Source: Alternaria dauci
Taxonomy: Eukaryota > Ascomycota > Dothideomycetes > Pleosporales > Pleosporaceae
Reading direction: 5' to 3'
Assembly (NCBI RefSeq): GCF_042100115.1
Contig: NC_091279.1
Span: forward strand, 1,860,001 to 1,924,000
Length of the DNA: 64,000 nt
Every line of letters begins with the position of its first letter. The first letter of the stretch is position 1. Shown in pieces: positions 20,123 to 31,128 of the stretch. A model generated the notes under the pieces. That model had not been told where the DNA came from. It saw nothing but the letters and a program-made list of their open reading frames with translations, and made no database searches. A program made the position numbers and the translations under genes.

Positions 20123-21705
20123 TCAGAACTGCGCGACACCTTCCCTTTCACAACCTGATAAGAATTGATTCCAATCCATGACTAACCGGCGGCCAGCCCA
20201 GATACTCGTGCCACAATTGCCTCCTTCATTGTCGTACCCACCATCACTTGCGCCGTCAAGACCGTATTCGTGACCCACGTCTCTCCCAACCTCTTCATCG
20301 TCTTCCATCTGCTTGCCGCTCACAGGAACGACTTCCTCCACTTCTCTGAACAGCCTCTTTGCAGCGGCAGTCTCTCCTACATTTGCGCCACCGCACCCGA
20401 ATCCGCAGACGCGGCGACCGCAGGGACGCCAGAATCGATACTCAGCGACTTGGGGCTCAGAGAGAGGGTGGACGCCCAGAAGACCTGAGCCGATACTCCG
20501 GTTGGACGTGTAGAAGAGCATGGTACCACAGGGATCAATGGGCGACGTGGCTTCAGATTCCACTCCGTTGGCGATAGGGAATGACGGAGACAATGCTTGA
20601 CAGTACGATGCTGACGAGAAAGAACGGACTGATGAAGGCGGAGAAGCAGGATACGCGTTGAGGATGCCAGTGTTGGAGTGGACTCCAAGTCTGGAACCTG
20701 TATTGCGCGTGGAATTTGGCGAGAGCTCCGGGAAGCCTTGCTTTCCAGCCATCTTCTTCAGCATGGCGGTACGTGGGGATACACATCTTGATGGACTTGT
20801 TGGAGGAGTTGGAAGACCTCTGATACTCTGCGACGATGCCGATGGAGTATGGCAGCCATTGCGTATTTCCAACTTTGTGAGAACGTCATCAATGAGTCCC
20901 ATTTGTGGTGAGCACTGGCCGTATCCATTCAAGTCATAACCGCAAGAGGGCCCGACTATACTTGAACTGCCGACACTCATCGGGCTCATCGTGCGCAGTG
21001 CGGAGCTCAGAGCGCGAGGTGTTGCAGCCCTGCTTCCGGCATCGGATGCGGGCGAAGGGTAGATTTCTCTTGCCGTCGAAGTAGGAGACAATGGTGTAGG
21101 AAAGCCCGGATATTTCCTTCCAACGTCCGTAAGGAGTGATAGATGTGGTTTCACAGGACTGGGCTGGGGCAACGCGGCGCTCAAAGCACCCATGTTGTAG
21201 ACAGGGCGGCTGCCAGCGCATTGCGATGGGCTCACAAATTCATTCGCAGATCCATCAAGCGAACCCACCCAGGAAGGAAGCCGGTCACACTCGTCCGCTG
21301 GCGTGTGCTGAAAACCGCTGTTCGTGAAGAAGCTTGTAGGGCTGGTTGGACTGTTGGTATTACTGCTGGAGGACCCTTCGCTCGTGATTCGACGTAAAGC
21401 CAAAGCCGTAAGAGCGTTCATTGGCTCCGCTCGGGCAAAGCGAGCATCATCACACGACCAGAGTCCGCCATACAGCTGCCACGGGAAGTTTTGGAGGAAG
21501 TGATCTTCTGGGTAGACGTCGTATCCGAGGGTACGAGCACGGAAAAAGGCGTACACGAAACGACAGTCGGGGAACTGGCGAAGCACCTACAAGAAGGATC
21601 TTTAGTAAAAGTCATTCCAGAAGAAGAATGAAAGAGACGGAGTGATCGTAGAAGCCGTAGCGTCCGACTGTGCACGGCAAGGTGCCGGGAGTGCCAAGTA
21701 GATAT
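20123..21705 (-). CDS. Uncharacterised Ser/Pro-rich protein (5' end unresolved)
   Basis: The main exon (20123-21586) has no ATG at its start; a tgtag acceptor abuts it, and a preceding exon of about 67 bases (21639-21705) reads YLLGTPGTLPCTVGRYGFY in phase, so upstream coding sequence is missing. After RFVYAFFRARTLGYDVYPED and QLYGGLWSCDDARFA the protein becomes long, Ser/Pro/Thr-rich and probably disordered, ending with HPLSEPQVAEYRFWRPCGRR and a Cys/Gly patch (CGFGCGGANVG). No family recognised. It is squeezed between the C78 peptidase and the histidine kinase on the same strand, with only 10 bases to the latter's proposed ATG, so the gene boundaries here deserve doubt: it could be a C-terminal extension of the peptidase. 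Confidence 0.5.
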
Positions 21706-21737
21706 CTATATGGAAGCGAAGGCTTGGAGATGGATGT

Positions 21738-23424
21738 TCATACATCCCAAGCAGGGAACAAAGGCGGTGTCGCTGTGAGCCTGCGCAGAGTTAGCATGCA
21801 ACAACTGGCTCTCGACTAGTGAGCATACATTAAAATCTCATAAGCAGCGTATTTCCTGAGCTTTCCAACGCCACGTCGATATGCATGCAAGACTTCGGGT
21901 CGAGCTGTCCTGATGTTCTTCCGACCAAGCAGCTTATGCATAGCAGGGCTCGTGTGATACATGGGATCGAAGACTACTAAGTTGCATGAGTCGTTGAAGT
22001 GACGCTCAAAACCGATGACGCTGATAGAATGACCTGGTTGCTGAAGATAGATAGGTGGCAGAAGAGTCTTGTTGACGTTGGATCCATCGCTGACAGCTGC
22101 TCGAGCAAAGTATCGCTCCATGGCGGCGAGGAGGAGTTCATGGGCTGCAATACCACGGTCTTTGTTGTCGCTAAACTGCTCGACAGCGCAATTGATCTCT
22201 GAGTTTAGGAAGAAAGCTTGGGCCTAGATCATGTTAGTGGGATTTAGTGAGGCATGAGGGCGTAGGACTTTACCTCCGGAGTGCCAATATACTTTCTGGT
22301 ATCGCGTATGCCGCCAGTCTGAACACGGCCAATTTGATTGATGCCTTTATCCCAAGCGTCCTCAATATGGTCTTGCATCTTCAAGACCGTTGGGAGCCGC
22401 CCAGGAAACTCTTCATAGCCCTGAGCCTTTGCACCTTGGATGTAGGACAGCAACATTTGTATATTCCGATAGCCACAAAAGCCACCTTCGCTGGGTGTTT
22501 TGCCAACATGGAGTGTTGATGGGTGACAGTAGTAAGCCTGCTTGACGGAACGATCGAGAGCGGACAATTGAGCAAGGATGGGTATAATGCCTGGTGTCTC
22601 GTTTTGAACCTGATCATGCTTGATGAGGCGGCCGTCTCGGCCAATACGATTGACCGCAGTGATCTTGGGACCCGCCTCAAGCTGATCGTGCAGCCACCTA
22701 GGCATTCGGTTTTCCCAAGCATAAGGTCCGAGCTCGGATTTCTGGAAAAGTCAGTCATGTCTTGCTGGGAGGATGAGTGACTAACACCCAGACGGGCACT
22801 TTTGATTGGCGGCTTGACGGTCCGGTCAGCTTTCGCAAAGGGGTTGAAGCCCAAGATGCTCCTTCCAATCGTGCTCTTCTCGCTGTCGTTGGTATCACGC
22901 CTCGGACGATGGGAGTGCTTCTTCGGCTTGCGGCCATGAGCCTCGGTCTTGTTCAAAGCGTCCGACAAGTCTGTGCTGAAACTTCGCTCAGATGTTGTTG
23001 TTGTCTTTGCCCGGCTCGCATGTGAACGACGAGAGGAGGTCGAGCTTTCCATGGTAGCGGATGAATGCCGAGAATGATACTTTCCTGTAGTCTCGTCAAA
23101 GGATAAAGTTTCTGCGTTGTGGTATTCGATATGGTCGTTCAAGTCGGGGAGAGGAACGAGTTCACCGCAGTTGGGGTCAGGGCACTTTACACCGCTTTCC
23201 TCTTCTTCGGAATCGTCACAGGAAGGCGTGTCCTCAGTGTCGTGCCGACTTGGGGAAGGTCTAGGGACCAAGGATGGTGGTAGCGGTTCAGGGTCGTCTT
23301 CGATGATGAAAGGAGAATTCTCGGTGTGCACTTGCTCAAAGTGTAATTGAAGAATGTAGTCATCTTTTGGAAGCACAGTGAAGTTACACATGGGACACTC
23401 CAAAAGCTCCATCTGGCTCGTCAT
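21738..23424 (-). CDS. ZUP1-type C78 deubiquitinating peptidase with zinc fingers
   Basis: Four exons (22786-23424, 22274-22741, 21829-22223, 21738-21780), all in phase, give 514 residues. The N-terminus starts MTSQMELLECPMCNF, a C2H2-type finger with HFEQVH, and a second finger CPDPNCGELVPLPDLNDHIE. A disordered Ser/Lys-rich linker precedes the peptidase C78 domain: SELGPYAWENRMPRWL, the catalytic Cys at about 302 (GGFCGYRNIQML), His at about 434 (QQPGHSISVIG) and Asp at about 455 (VVFDPMYH). In animals ZUP1/ZUFSP cleaves K63-linked ubiquitin chains in genome maintenance; the fungal role is inferred. All three catalytic residues are present. The end, YEILMLTATPPLFPAWDV, is a natural stop for the fold. 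Confidence 0.88.
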
Positions 23425-24146
23425 TCCTGTGCAGGTCAAACTCTGAACGTGAAGACGGCGGCCAGCACTTTCTGGTCTCAGGTACGTGGATTGAGTGACG
23501 GTATGCGGCGTCTCGTTGTTCACATGTATGGAAACCGTCACCTCATGCGTATGCGGCTGACTCTGCTGTGGCAGTCGCTGTTGGCTTCCGTGGCTTAGCA
23601 TGACGAACGCAGTGCAGACGCACATGAAACAGCAACCCACGAGTTTGGCAAGAATCACACATACTGAAGACTGGCTTATAAGCCAAAGACGTTGTTGGCG
23701 AGGAAGTGATGGTGTTGGCGGTGAAGACTAAGCAAGACTGACGTGAAGAAGGTGCGACGCTCGTGGACAGCCGAAAGAGGCAACCAGCCAAACGCGCCAA
23801 GATGCGTGACGCGGGTCCAACCCGATGCAAATTCAGTGCTAAGATATCTTGATGCCATGTCGGTGTGAAGACGACGGATCTGGTGCTGACAAGTGGGTCG
23901 TGGCGAAGCGGTCAGCCTCGCCTGGCATTGACGGATGGACGAACAGGAGCGCTGCATATTCGCAGCTTTCCAGACATTCGTCTTGGAAGAGTATGCGAAG
24001 TCGGAAGGTCGGCCATGTCCGGTAGTGAAAGTGTGCATTCAAGATGGAATTTGGAGAGTCACGTCGCCCGCGGCATGACGTCGCCAAGAGCCGCCCAAGG
24101 ATAGCGTCCACCTCGGATCTGACTTTGCCCGCAGACTTTCTTCCCA
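23425..24146. other. Divergent promoter region between the C78 peptidase and HTD2-like genes
   Basis: About 720 bases between opposite start codons. The frame of the peptidase stays open leftward through here without ATG support; I treat it as leader. No other element seen. Confidence 0.45.
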
Positions 24147-26061
24147 ATGCTGCTCCGCACGCCGTGTACACCTCGCATTGCCAGGATACACACAAATCGC
24201 ATACAATGGCGAAAAACACCGCGGCGATGTTATTCTTCAGCCGACTCGGACGATCCGCAATGGTTCCAACAGCTGCGGAGCGAATTGCTGCAGCGACCCG
24301 TTGCATGTATTCCTGAACGCTTCGCCTTCCCACACGAACAAAAGCTCTCGAGAACACTTTCCGGATTCTTACCTCATACATGGTGCTATCCTCCGAGCAA
24401 AATAGATCGTACTGTGCCTTTCGGGCATCACTTGATATGGTTCAATCCGGCCGCGCCAACTTCCGAATTACTTCCAGATGGGACAGACGCGTCACATAGC
24501 CCTGGCGGGCCATGGGTGCGGCGCATGTGGGCTGGCGGGTCGATACAGCTGAAACCCGATGGCTATCTCGACTACGCGCGCCACTGTACAATAGACGAGG
24601 ATATGGTTGGTACAGAGCACATAAAGCAGGCACGACTACATGGAGAGGGCGATACCGCCAAGATCTTTGTCACAATCGAGCGGCGTTTCGCGACCCTTGA
24701 CAGCATCGAGAGGGGACACGAGAGGGGGGAGCATGGCACGAGACCATTGGGCGCCCGCCTGAAGCATAAGAATGTGCAGAGATACCTCCAGTGGCAAGTG
24801 CGCGCCCAGGACAACGATGGCTGGGGCCACGCTCTCTTTAAAGAGGAGCGCAACCTGGTCTTTTTCAAGGAACGCACTGCTGCAGAACTCGAGGCTGTCA
24901 AAGCTGGTCAAATGGCCACTGTCAAGTATTTAGATCGTGCGTGTCCTCGCAGACCACTGAGCTGTCTACTGACTCTCAATAGCCCCTGGGAAGCCCGACT
25001 TCTCACACACCCTCACTCCTACCCGTGCCCTTCTCTTCCGCTTCTCCGCTCTGACATTCAACGCCCATCTCATCCACCTCGATCCCGACTACGCTCGTAA
25101 CGTCGAAGGCCACCGTAACCTGCTAGTTCACGGGCCGCTCTCTTTGATCCTCATGTTGAAAACGATGAATCATTACGTGCACACCCAGACGGAAGGAAAG
25201 CAGGCGCTGGAGTCTATAGAATATCGCAACCTAGCGCCTCTGTATTGCGACGAGGAGATGCGCATCTGCTGTTCGGAGAAGAAGAAGTTGGAGAATGGCA
25301 GTATATACGATGTATGGATTGAGGGGCCCACTGGCGGTGTTGCTGTCAAAGGCACTCTCCGCACCACAGAAAAGGATTCTGAATCGACCGATAAGCAGGA
25401 AACGCAGGGGCATTCATTCAAAAGGCCCCAACACCCAGCGCTCAGATACAAGATGATCAAAACTCGCGAAGAAGCTAGGAAGATGGCCAAGAGTTCTGAG
25501 GATAACACTCAGGGTCACGTCGCGTCAGAAGATCAGCAGTCATCGACAAGCCATGAGAGCTCTGCAATCCCCGAACCCTCGACGAGTTCTGAGCCTTCCT
25601 CTCAGAACCAAGGTGAGATTCCAAACCAGTCTACTTCTAGTGGAACCACTTCTCAACCACCATCTAGAGAAGTAACTTCCGCAATCGCACACGAAACAAG
25701 CCCGGCGTACCGCCGCAACCGTGCCACCAATACCAAAGCCTACAAATTCATCACCGATCCCCCCAGCGATCCGCCACCTCTCCGTTTCGTCGAATCTCAC
25801 AAGCCTGTAATACCGACGCTATCGGAACAGTCAAAGGAACTTCTGCGCCGCGCCCGTCGACGTGCGCTACCCGAGATCAAAGTCGAGCCTATACCGTTGG
25901 TGCGCAAATTTGACGCGAGGCCATATGTTCCAGATCCTGCTCGGACGGCGGCGAGGCATAGCAGGTTTCTGAGAGAAGGCGTTAGGAAGATGGAGGAGCT
26001 CAAGATTCGGCATGTCGCTCCGCTCTCTAATGATGCTTCAAAAAGAACAGGGCGGTTGTAG
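24147..26061 (+). CDS. HTD2: Mitochondrial HTD2-type 3-hydroxyacyl-thioester dehydratase with long C-terminal tail
   Basis: Two exons (24147-24936 and 24983-26061; 46-base intron gtgcgt...caatag) give 622 residues. HTD2 dehydrates 3-hydroxyacyl-ACP in mitochondrial fatty-acid synthesis. The first ~35 residues are Arg-rich with RRCYSSA, a mitochondrial presequence. The first hot-dog-like half has LPHTWCYPPSKIDRTVPFG-type sequence and MWAGGSIQL; after the intron comes FSHTLTPTRALLFRFSALTF, NAHLIHLDPDYARN and LLVHGPLSLILML, the signature of fungal MaoC-like dehydratases. From about residue 390 a ~230-residue Ser/Glu/Pro-rich tail follows, absent from ordinary HTD2 proteins, ending with a basic segment (RPYVPDPARTAARHSRFLRE). 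The tail shows no recognised domain. Confidence 0.85.
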
Positions 26062-26456
26062 AATATCACTAGAAATGAAGGCTCCGCTTCATAGGCACTG
26101 TGAGTATGGCACAAGACTTTGTGAGAGTGTGAAGATATGGAAGAGGTCTTGTTGAAACGCGTCGCACGTATACGTGTGAAATTTGTCTGACATCTATGAA
26201 TTATGCGATACGGTATCTACGCGTGGAAAAGGAATATGTCCTGATGCTGTAGGCTTTGCGCTACAACATATTGTATTGATTGTCCAAACGCCGATGCCAT
26301 GGGTATAGTGCGCCAACCGCGAACTACCAAAGTCTATAAACCAACGCAGGATATGTACAATGAATAGTAATAATGGACGAGTAGCGACAAGCGCTGGGTA
26401 TCGTAGCGTGTGGAGAAAATGAGTAGCAGGTTTGGCTGTGTGAATAGTGGCATGCA
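26062..26456. other. Intergenic: convergent 3' ends
   Basis: About 395 bases between HTD2-like (plus) and the kinase-vWA gene (minus), AT-rich, without coding signal. Probably both 3' UTRs. Confidence 0.5.
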
Positions 26457-29400
26457 CTAACGTCTTCCTGTCCAGTCCTCTAAATTTGACAGAGAGGTAG
26501 AGGAGCGATGCGATATTCGCGAAGGTGATCGAAATAAACTATTGGTCGGTGAGAGGGTAGCTTCCTCGGCTCTGTTGAAAGTATCGAATAGATCAACGAG
26601 CTTCTTGTAGTCGTACAAGATGGGTTCTTCGTCGGAATCCTGTTCATCAAGGTAGCCTTCGATGCTCCCTTTAAACATTTTGTCGACTTTGGCGCGCCAT
26701 GAGCAATGGTCAATAATGTCCCTCAGGTTGTGAGCAACGCATAAGCCGTCATCAAGCGTTTGTAATCGAGTTCTCTGGGCCTCTTCGTCGCCAAAGCGAA
26801 CGAACTGGATGCTAAAGTGACGGTTGCCTGCATGGGATTGGTCTTTCTCGGCGATGTCAAGAATGGTCTTGTTCAGAGCATCAAGGTCCGTGTTGGACCA
26901 AACGCCGTCAGTAAGAACAAATAATGTCGTTGCGGGTTGGCCGCTCCGGTTCCAGTCGTCAGAGATGTTCTTGAAAACCTGAGCCATATTTGTGGTGACA
27001 TGGTTATTCTCTTTGTACTCTGGCCATGCCGCCTTCAACACCTTCTTCAGCTTCTTTCGACCCGAGTCACCCTTTAGGCGCTCTTGGTTGTGTGTATGCC
27101 CATCGACCGTGAATTTAAGATCGAAGCCGTTCCTGTCCAGACCAGCGGCGTTCTTGGCGAGCGTTTGTGCGACGAATGTGACAATCGGCCAGTGTTTGGA
27201 CATCGTCCACCCGTTATCGACAACGAAGATCTGAGACATGTTAGTTGAATCAGTGAAAAAGTGGGATCAAAACGTACCAGTTCGCGCGGATCACTAAAGG
27301 TCTCTTCAAGACGAGAATCTCGCGCTCTGGTTTCGATGCCAAGAGTGCCCTTCACTTTCGCAAACTTCTTTGCCAACCCCTTCGTGACTTGCTCGTCCAA
27401 ATCCTTTCTCCTGACACAGATATCGTAAGGTAAGTACAGTACAGTTGGCGGGAGTGTCAGTAGAAAAGGATTATTGGATCCTGATGGATAGTGTCCGTGC
27501 GGGGTGTGGTCTCCTTCCGCGAGCTGCTTTTCATGGGCATGAGAACTTGTTTGAGATACCGTCGATTGGCGGTGCGGAGACTCAGTATCCTCGTTAGACG
27601 ATATTGTAATCGAAGGACCCGTATCTCCCACCGGCTCAGACGTAGTAATTGCCCTATCGATAGGCTCTTGTGTGTGTCGATCGTGGATGGTGAATCCCAT
27701 AGAACTTGTATCAGTGGCGAGAGGAACGTCTCCTCCGCGGATCGGGTGATATACTTGGTCCGGGGTGAATGAGTTCTGATTTCCCAGGCCACGGTCAATC
27801 GCCCTCTGTTCAGGTATTCGCGGATGAGATTTTGATGTGTCAGCAGTCTTTTCTGGCGCCGATACGCTTGGGGGAGGGTGATTGAGATGCTGAATCATAG
27901 GTCTTTCATATCCTGATGTGTGCGGTAGCTTTGGCGTATCAACCGACTGTGCGATTCTGTTAGGGAACCTGGCCAAGGGTGACTCTGGTGTTGTGAGACG
28001 CAGTACAGGTCTTTCCAAGTTGGGACTAGTTAGCAAATCCACACCGACTGATGGCACATGCGAATTGAAATCGTCGCCGCTGTGAGGCACAGTAAAAGTG
28101 CCAAAGGTTTTTCTGTTATGATCGGATGAGGGTGGGGTCGCTGGAAAGCCCAATATTTCATGCTGAGATAGGCCGTTTGGTGTGTACTGGCCTCTATCTG
28201 ACGGACCCTGGCCAGGTGGTTGGAATTGGGGACGTCTAGGTTTAGGTTTGCGGTGTCCGGGATGCACTTCTTTCTGAGGGGTTGCCTCGATCGGACTGCG
28301 CGTAACAGCGCCATCATACACAGCCATCGGGAGTGGTTTGTTCTCGACCTCACTGTCATCGTAACCATCGAGCTTCTCTTCAAGGATCTGCTTGCGGTGT
28401 GCCGTTTGACCAAGCGGCTTGTTTCTAATCAGCTCTTCCTTCATTATTTGCATCGATGCCCTTTCCCGAGGATTGACCGGTAATAGAGGCTGTTGTAAGA
28501 GGTTTGTCTTTGGCTCAGACAACCTTTCGACCTGAGCTTCTTCCTCTATCTTCTTGAGAGCCTTCATGACCACGGTATCCGTGTCCTTTGAATGCTTCTT
28601 GAGACTCTGTATCTTGTGTTTGGCAATATCACTCAATTCTTCCAGCTTCTCACAGAGGTCTTCCATGTTGTGTCGTACCGCTGGATTTGCTCGTAGAAGC
28701 TTGAGCTGTATCAAATCCAATACTAGTCCTGTTGTCGTATCTGATAGACGGAGATGTCCTCGAAGATATTCATGCCACTTCTCTACCTCGGGTAGAACAT
28801 CGGAGCCATCGTGGAAACGGTCGAATGCCACGCCGTCTTTGTTGTTCGCTGGAGCGAGTTGTCGAAGGCGTTCATATTGACGGACACCTTGAAATCCCAA
28901 GACGATCCATGTTGCAGCTACTGATAGTACGCAACCGAACGACCAGGCATCAATAGCCTGTGAGACTCCAGTCAAGGTCCCGTCTGGTTGTTTCATGCGT
29001 GAAACTTCAGGTGCCCCTGTATGTGGTTAGTTTTGAACCGATTACTCTTGGTATCATGTAGACGTACCGTAAGTGTCTGTGAAGCCGCGGACAATATCCC
29101 TTGGTTCTGAGCCACCGTGGCCCTCGATCACGGGAGCGAAGCTGGAGAAACCGAAGTCAGCCAGCTTTAGCCGTCCGCGAACGCTGAGGATATTGTCTGG
29201 TTTGATGTCCGCATGCCATCTCGTTCCTGTTAGCGTTGAAGCGCGTAGATCTTCGTAATTACATACCCATGGAACCTCCAGGGTTGGTCCTTGCCCCGCC
29301 GGATTTCGAGATGATGAACATGATGAATGGCTTTGGCAATATTGAAAATTGATTTCCAGTTTTGTAGGATCTCCTGGGCTTGTACGGGGGGAACGTTGGT

Positions 29401-30365
29401 CTCGTCCGCCCATGTTTGATATAAGTCGTATTCGCCATATTCCAACAGCAGATTGTACGTCTTTCCAGATCCCTTGCCCTCGCCGTAGTCATGGGTGTAG
29501 GCGCCCAGGTATTTCAGTATGGGAACTTGGTCGTTCGACTGCAAGCCTGAAAATGCTTCCTTTTCCAATTCGAACTCCCGTCGCTTGTTACCGCAATAGG
29601 ATTTCAGAACCATCTGGTAACACTATGAGGTGTTAGCTTGCTCCCATAGTGCGTTGGGGGGAATCTGACCTCTCCAAACTCATCGTCCGTATAGATCGAG
29701 TCTTGTAAAGCAAGTGCAAGCGCGTTGTCCGAAATCAGGTCCTTTTGCACAGCCACCCAGTAGATCGACGCGGTGCCTCCCTTTTCAGAAAGTCTGGTCT
29801 TCAAACAAAACGGAGGGATTACTTTTGTCCCATGCAAGTTTTCGTCCATGTCTAGAGTCAAGGTCAACGGACACCATTTCCATTTCTCTTTGTGAAAATC
29901 TCCGATGATGGTCTCCACCTCCTTGTGGTGCACGACGCCAATCAGCTTTTCGCGAAGGTTCTCGTCACTCTCGCTTCGCGTTAAGTAATGGTCGTACATG
30001 TTTGCTTCGTAAAATCGGTCGATGAGATGGTCGCGCCCCTGGTTGAGCAGGAGGCTCAGAATGCGAAGACAGGACTGTCCACTCCCGGAGATCTTCGTTG
30101 GCTTGATTGGTAGATTTCGATGGGATGAGACTGGCATGTTGTGCACAAAATGGTCCAACTTCGTATTGTTTGGGCTTTCCGACGCTTGCTTCTTCCACCA
30201 TGACTCCACAGCGTGAACGTGGACAATCTTGCGCTGGCAGCTGCAAGATTCAGCCGGGCACACGTTCTGACACGCTACTTGACGTGTCCATTCCGACTCC
30301 AAAAGGCTGCTGAACTCTTCCCTGACGGACAGGGAATGACGTTGTTGCTCGTTCGCGCCTGGCAT
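26457..30365 (-). CDS. Serine/threonine protein kinase fused to a C-terminal vWA-like domain
   Basis: Five exons (29670-30365, 29267-29613, 29068-29219, 27278-29016, 26457-27230), phase-consistent throughout, give 1235 residues from the ATG at 30363-30365. The kinase is complete: glycine-loop-like LSEKGGTASIYWVAV, Lys236 (MVLKSY), catalytic loop HADIKPDNI with D352, DFG at 369-371, and APEVS, then DAWSFGCVLSVAATW. A long linker (about 480-900) rich in Pro/Ser/His is probably disordered. From residue 979 a von Willebrand A-like domain follows: IFVVDNGWTMSKHW in the metal-site position, TTLFVLTDGVW, and FSIQFVRFGDEEAQ. The metal motif is DNGWT rather than DxSxS. Substrate and ligand unknown. 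Confidence 0.88.
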
Positions 30366-31128
30366 ATTGACGTGGTCCCAACCAAGGATCAGGCTGTGGG
30401 ATCTAATCGGAACGTATGCATCGCACGAGGCTGAGGCAGCGCTAGGTGCACTGGTGTCAATGTTGCGCCCGCCGGTCTTTGAAGTTGAAATGGATGGGCT
30501 GCGCAAAGTATGCGTGCGAAAAGAATGGTTAGATGAGACGAGAAGCAGGAACTCGAAGTAACAGAGCCTCAGTGTTGCGAGCGGGGCACATGTTAATTAT
30601 GACTGAGCATTTCCAGCCTCGTGTAGCCGAGGACAGGGCCAGCTTGAAGGCTGCGCCAATAGATTCATGGAGGACGATTGTGGCTGCAGCGAGCTGACGG
30701 CCCTAAGGCAGCAAGGCTGAATTCCTACTCAGCCACTTGCACATTGTTAAGCTGGCTGTGCACTCGACTAGCGACGGGTTTATAGCAGAATTGACACCGG
30801 GCGTATGCCATATTAGGAATTTCGCGATCGTATGACGAAGAGATGTGAAGTAGAGGATGTTGGGGGTGAGCCACCATGATGAACGCCTGTTCGCTAAGCC
30901 CGGCCAATCCCCACCTTACGTACCTTGACGGCTGCCCGGCCACCCGCCCCACATGAATGTCAGCCTATGACAATGGGCTCTGACACATGTATAATGTGTA
31001 AAGCTTTCTGATGTGGCACACCTTCTGAACCCATAGGCTCGTATTCTAGGCCGCCACACCAAAAGAACTTGTGCTTCCAATACAACAGTTATATTACCCT
31101 ACCCAGATGTGCTTCGCACTGAGACTCA
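30366..31128. other. Intergenic: kinase-vWA promoter region
   Basis: About 760 bases between two minus-strand genes. The kinase frame is open upstream of its ATG to about 30506 but lacks another ATG. I see no gene or clear element. Confidence 0.45.

Noticed and set aside
22381..23658. 425-residue continuous minus-strand frame reading through the first C78-peptidase intron
   Set aside because: The reading after 22786 loses the conserved SELGPYAWENRMPRWL sequence, which is recovered only by splicing 22742-22785.
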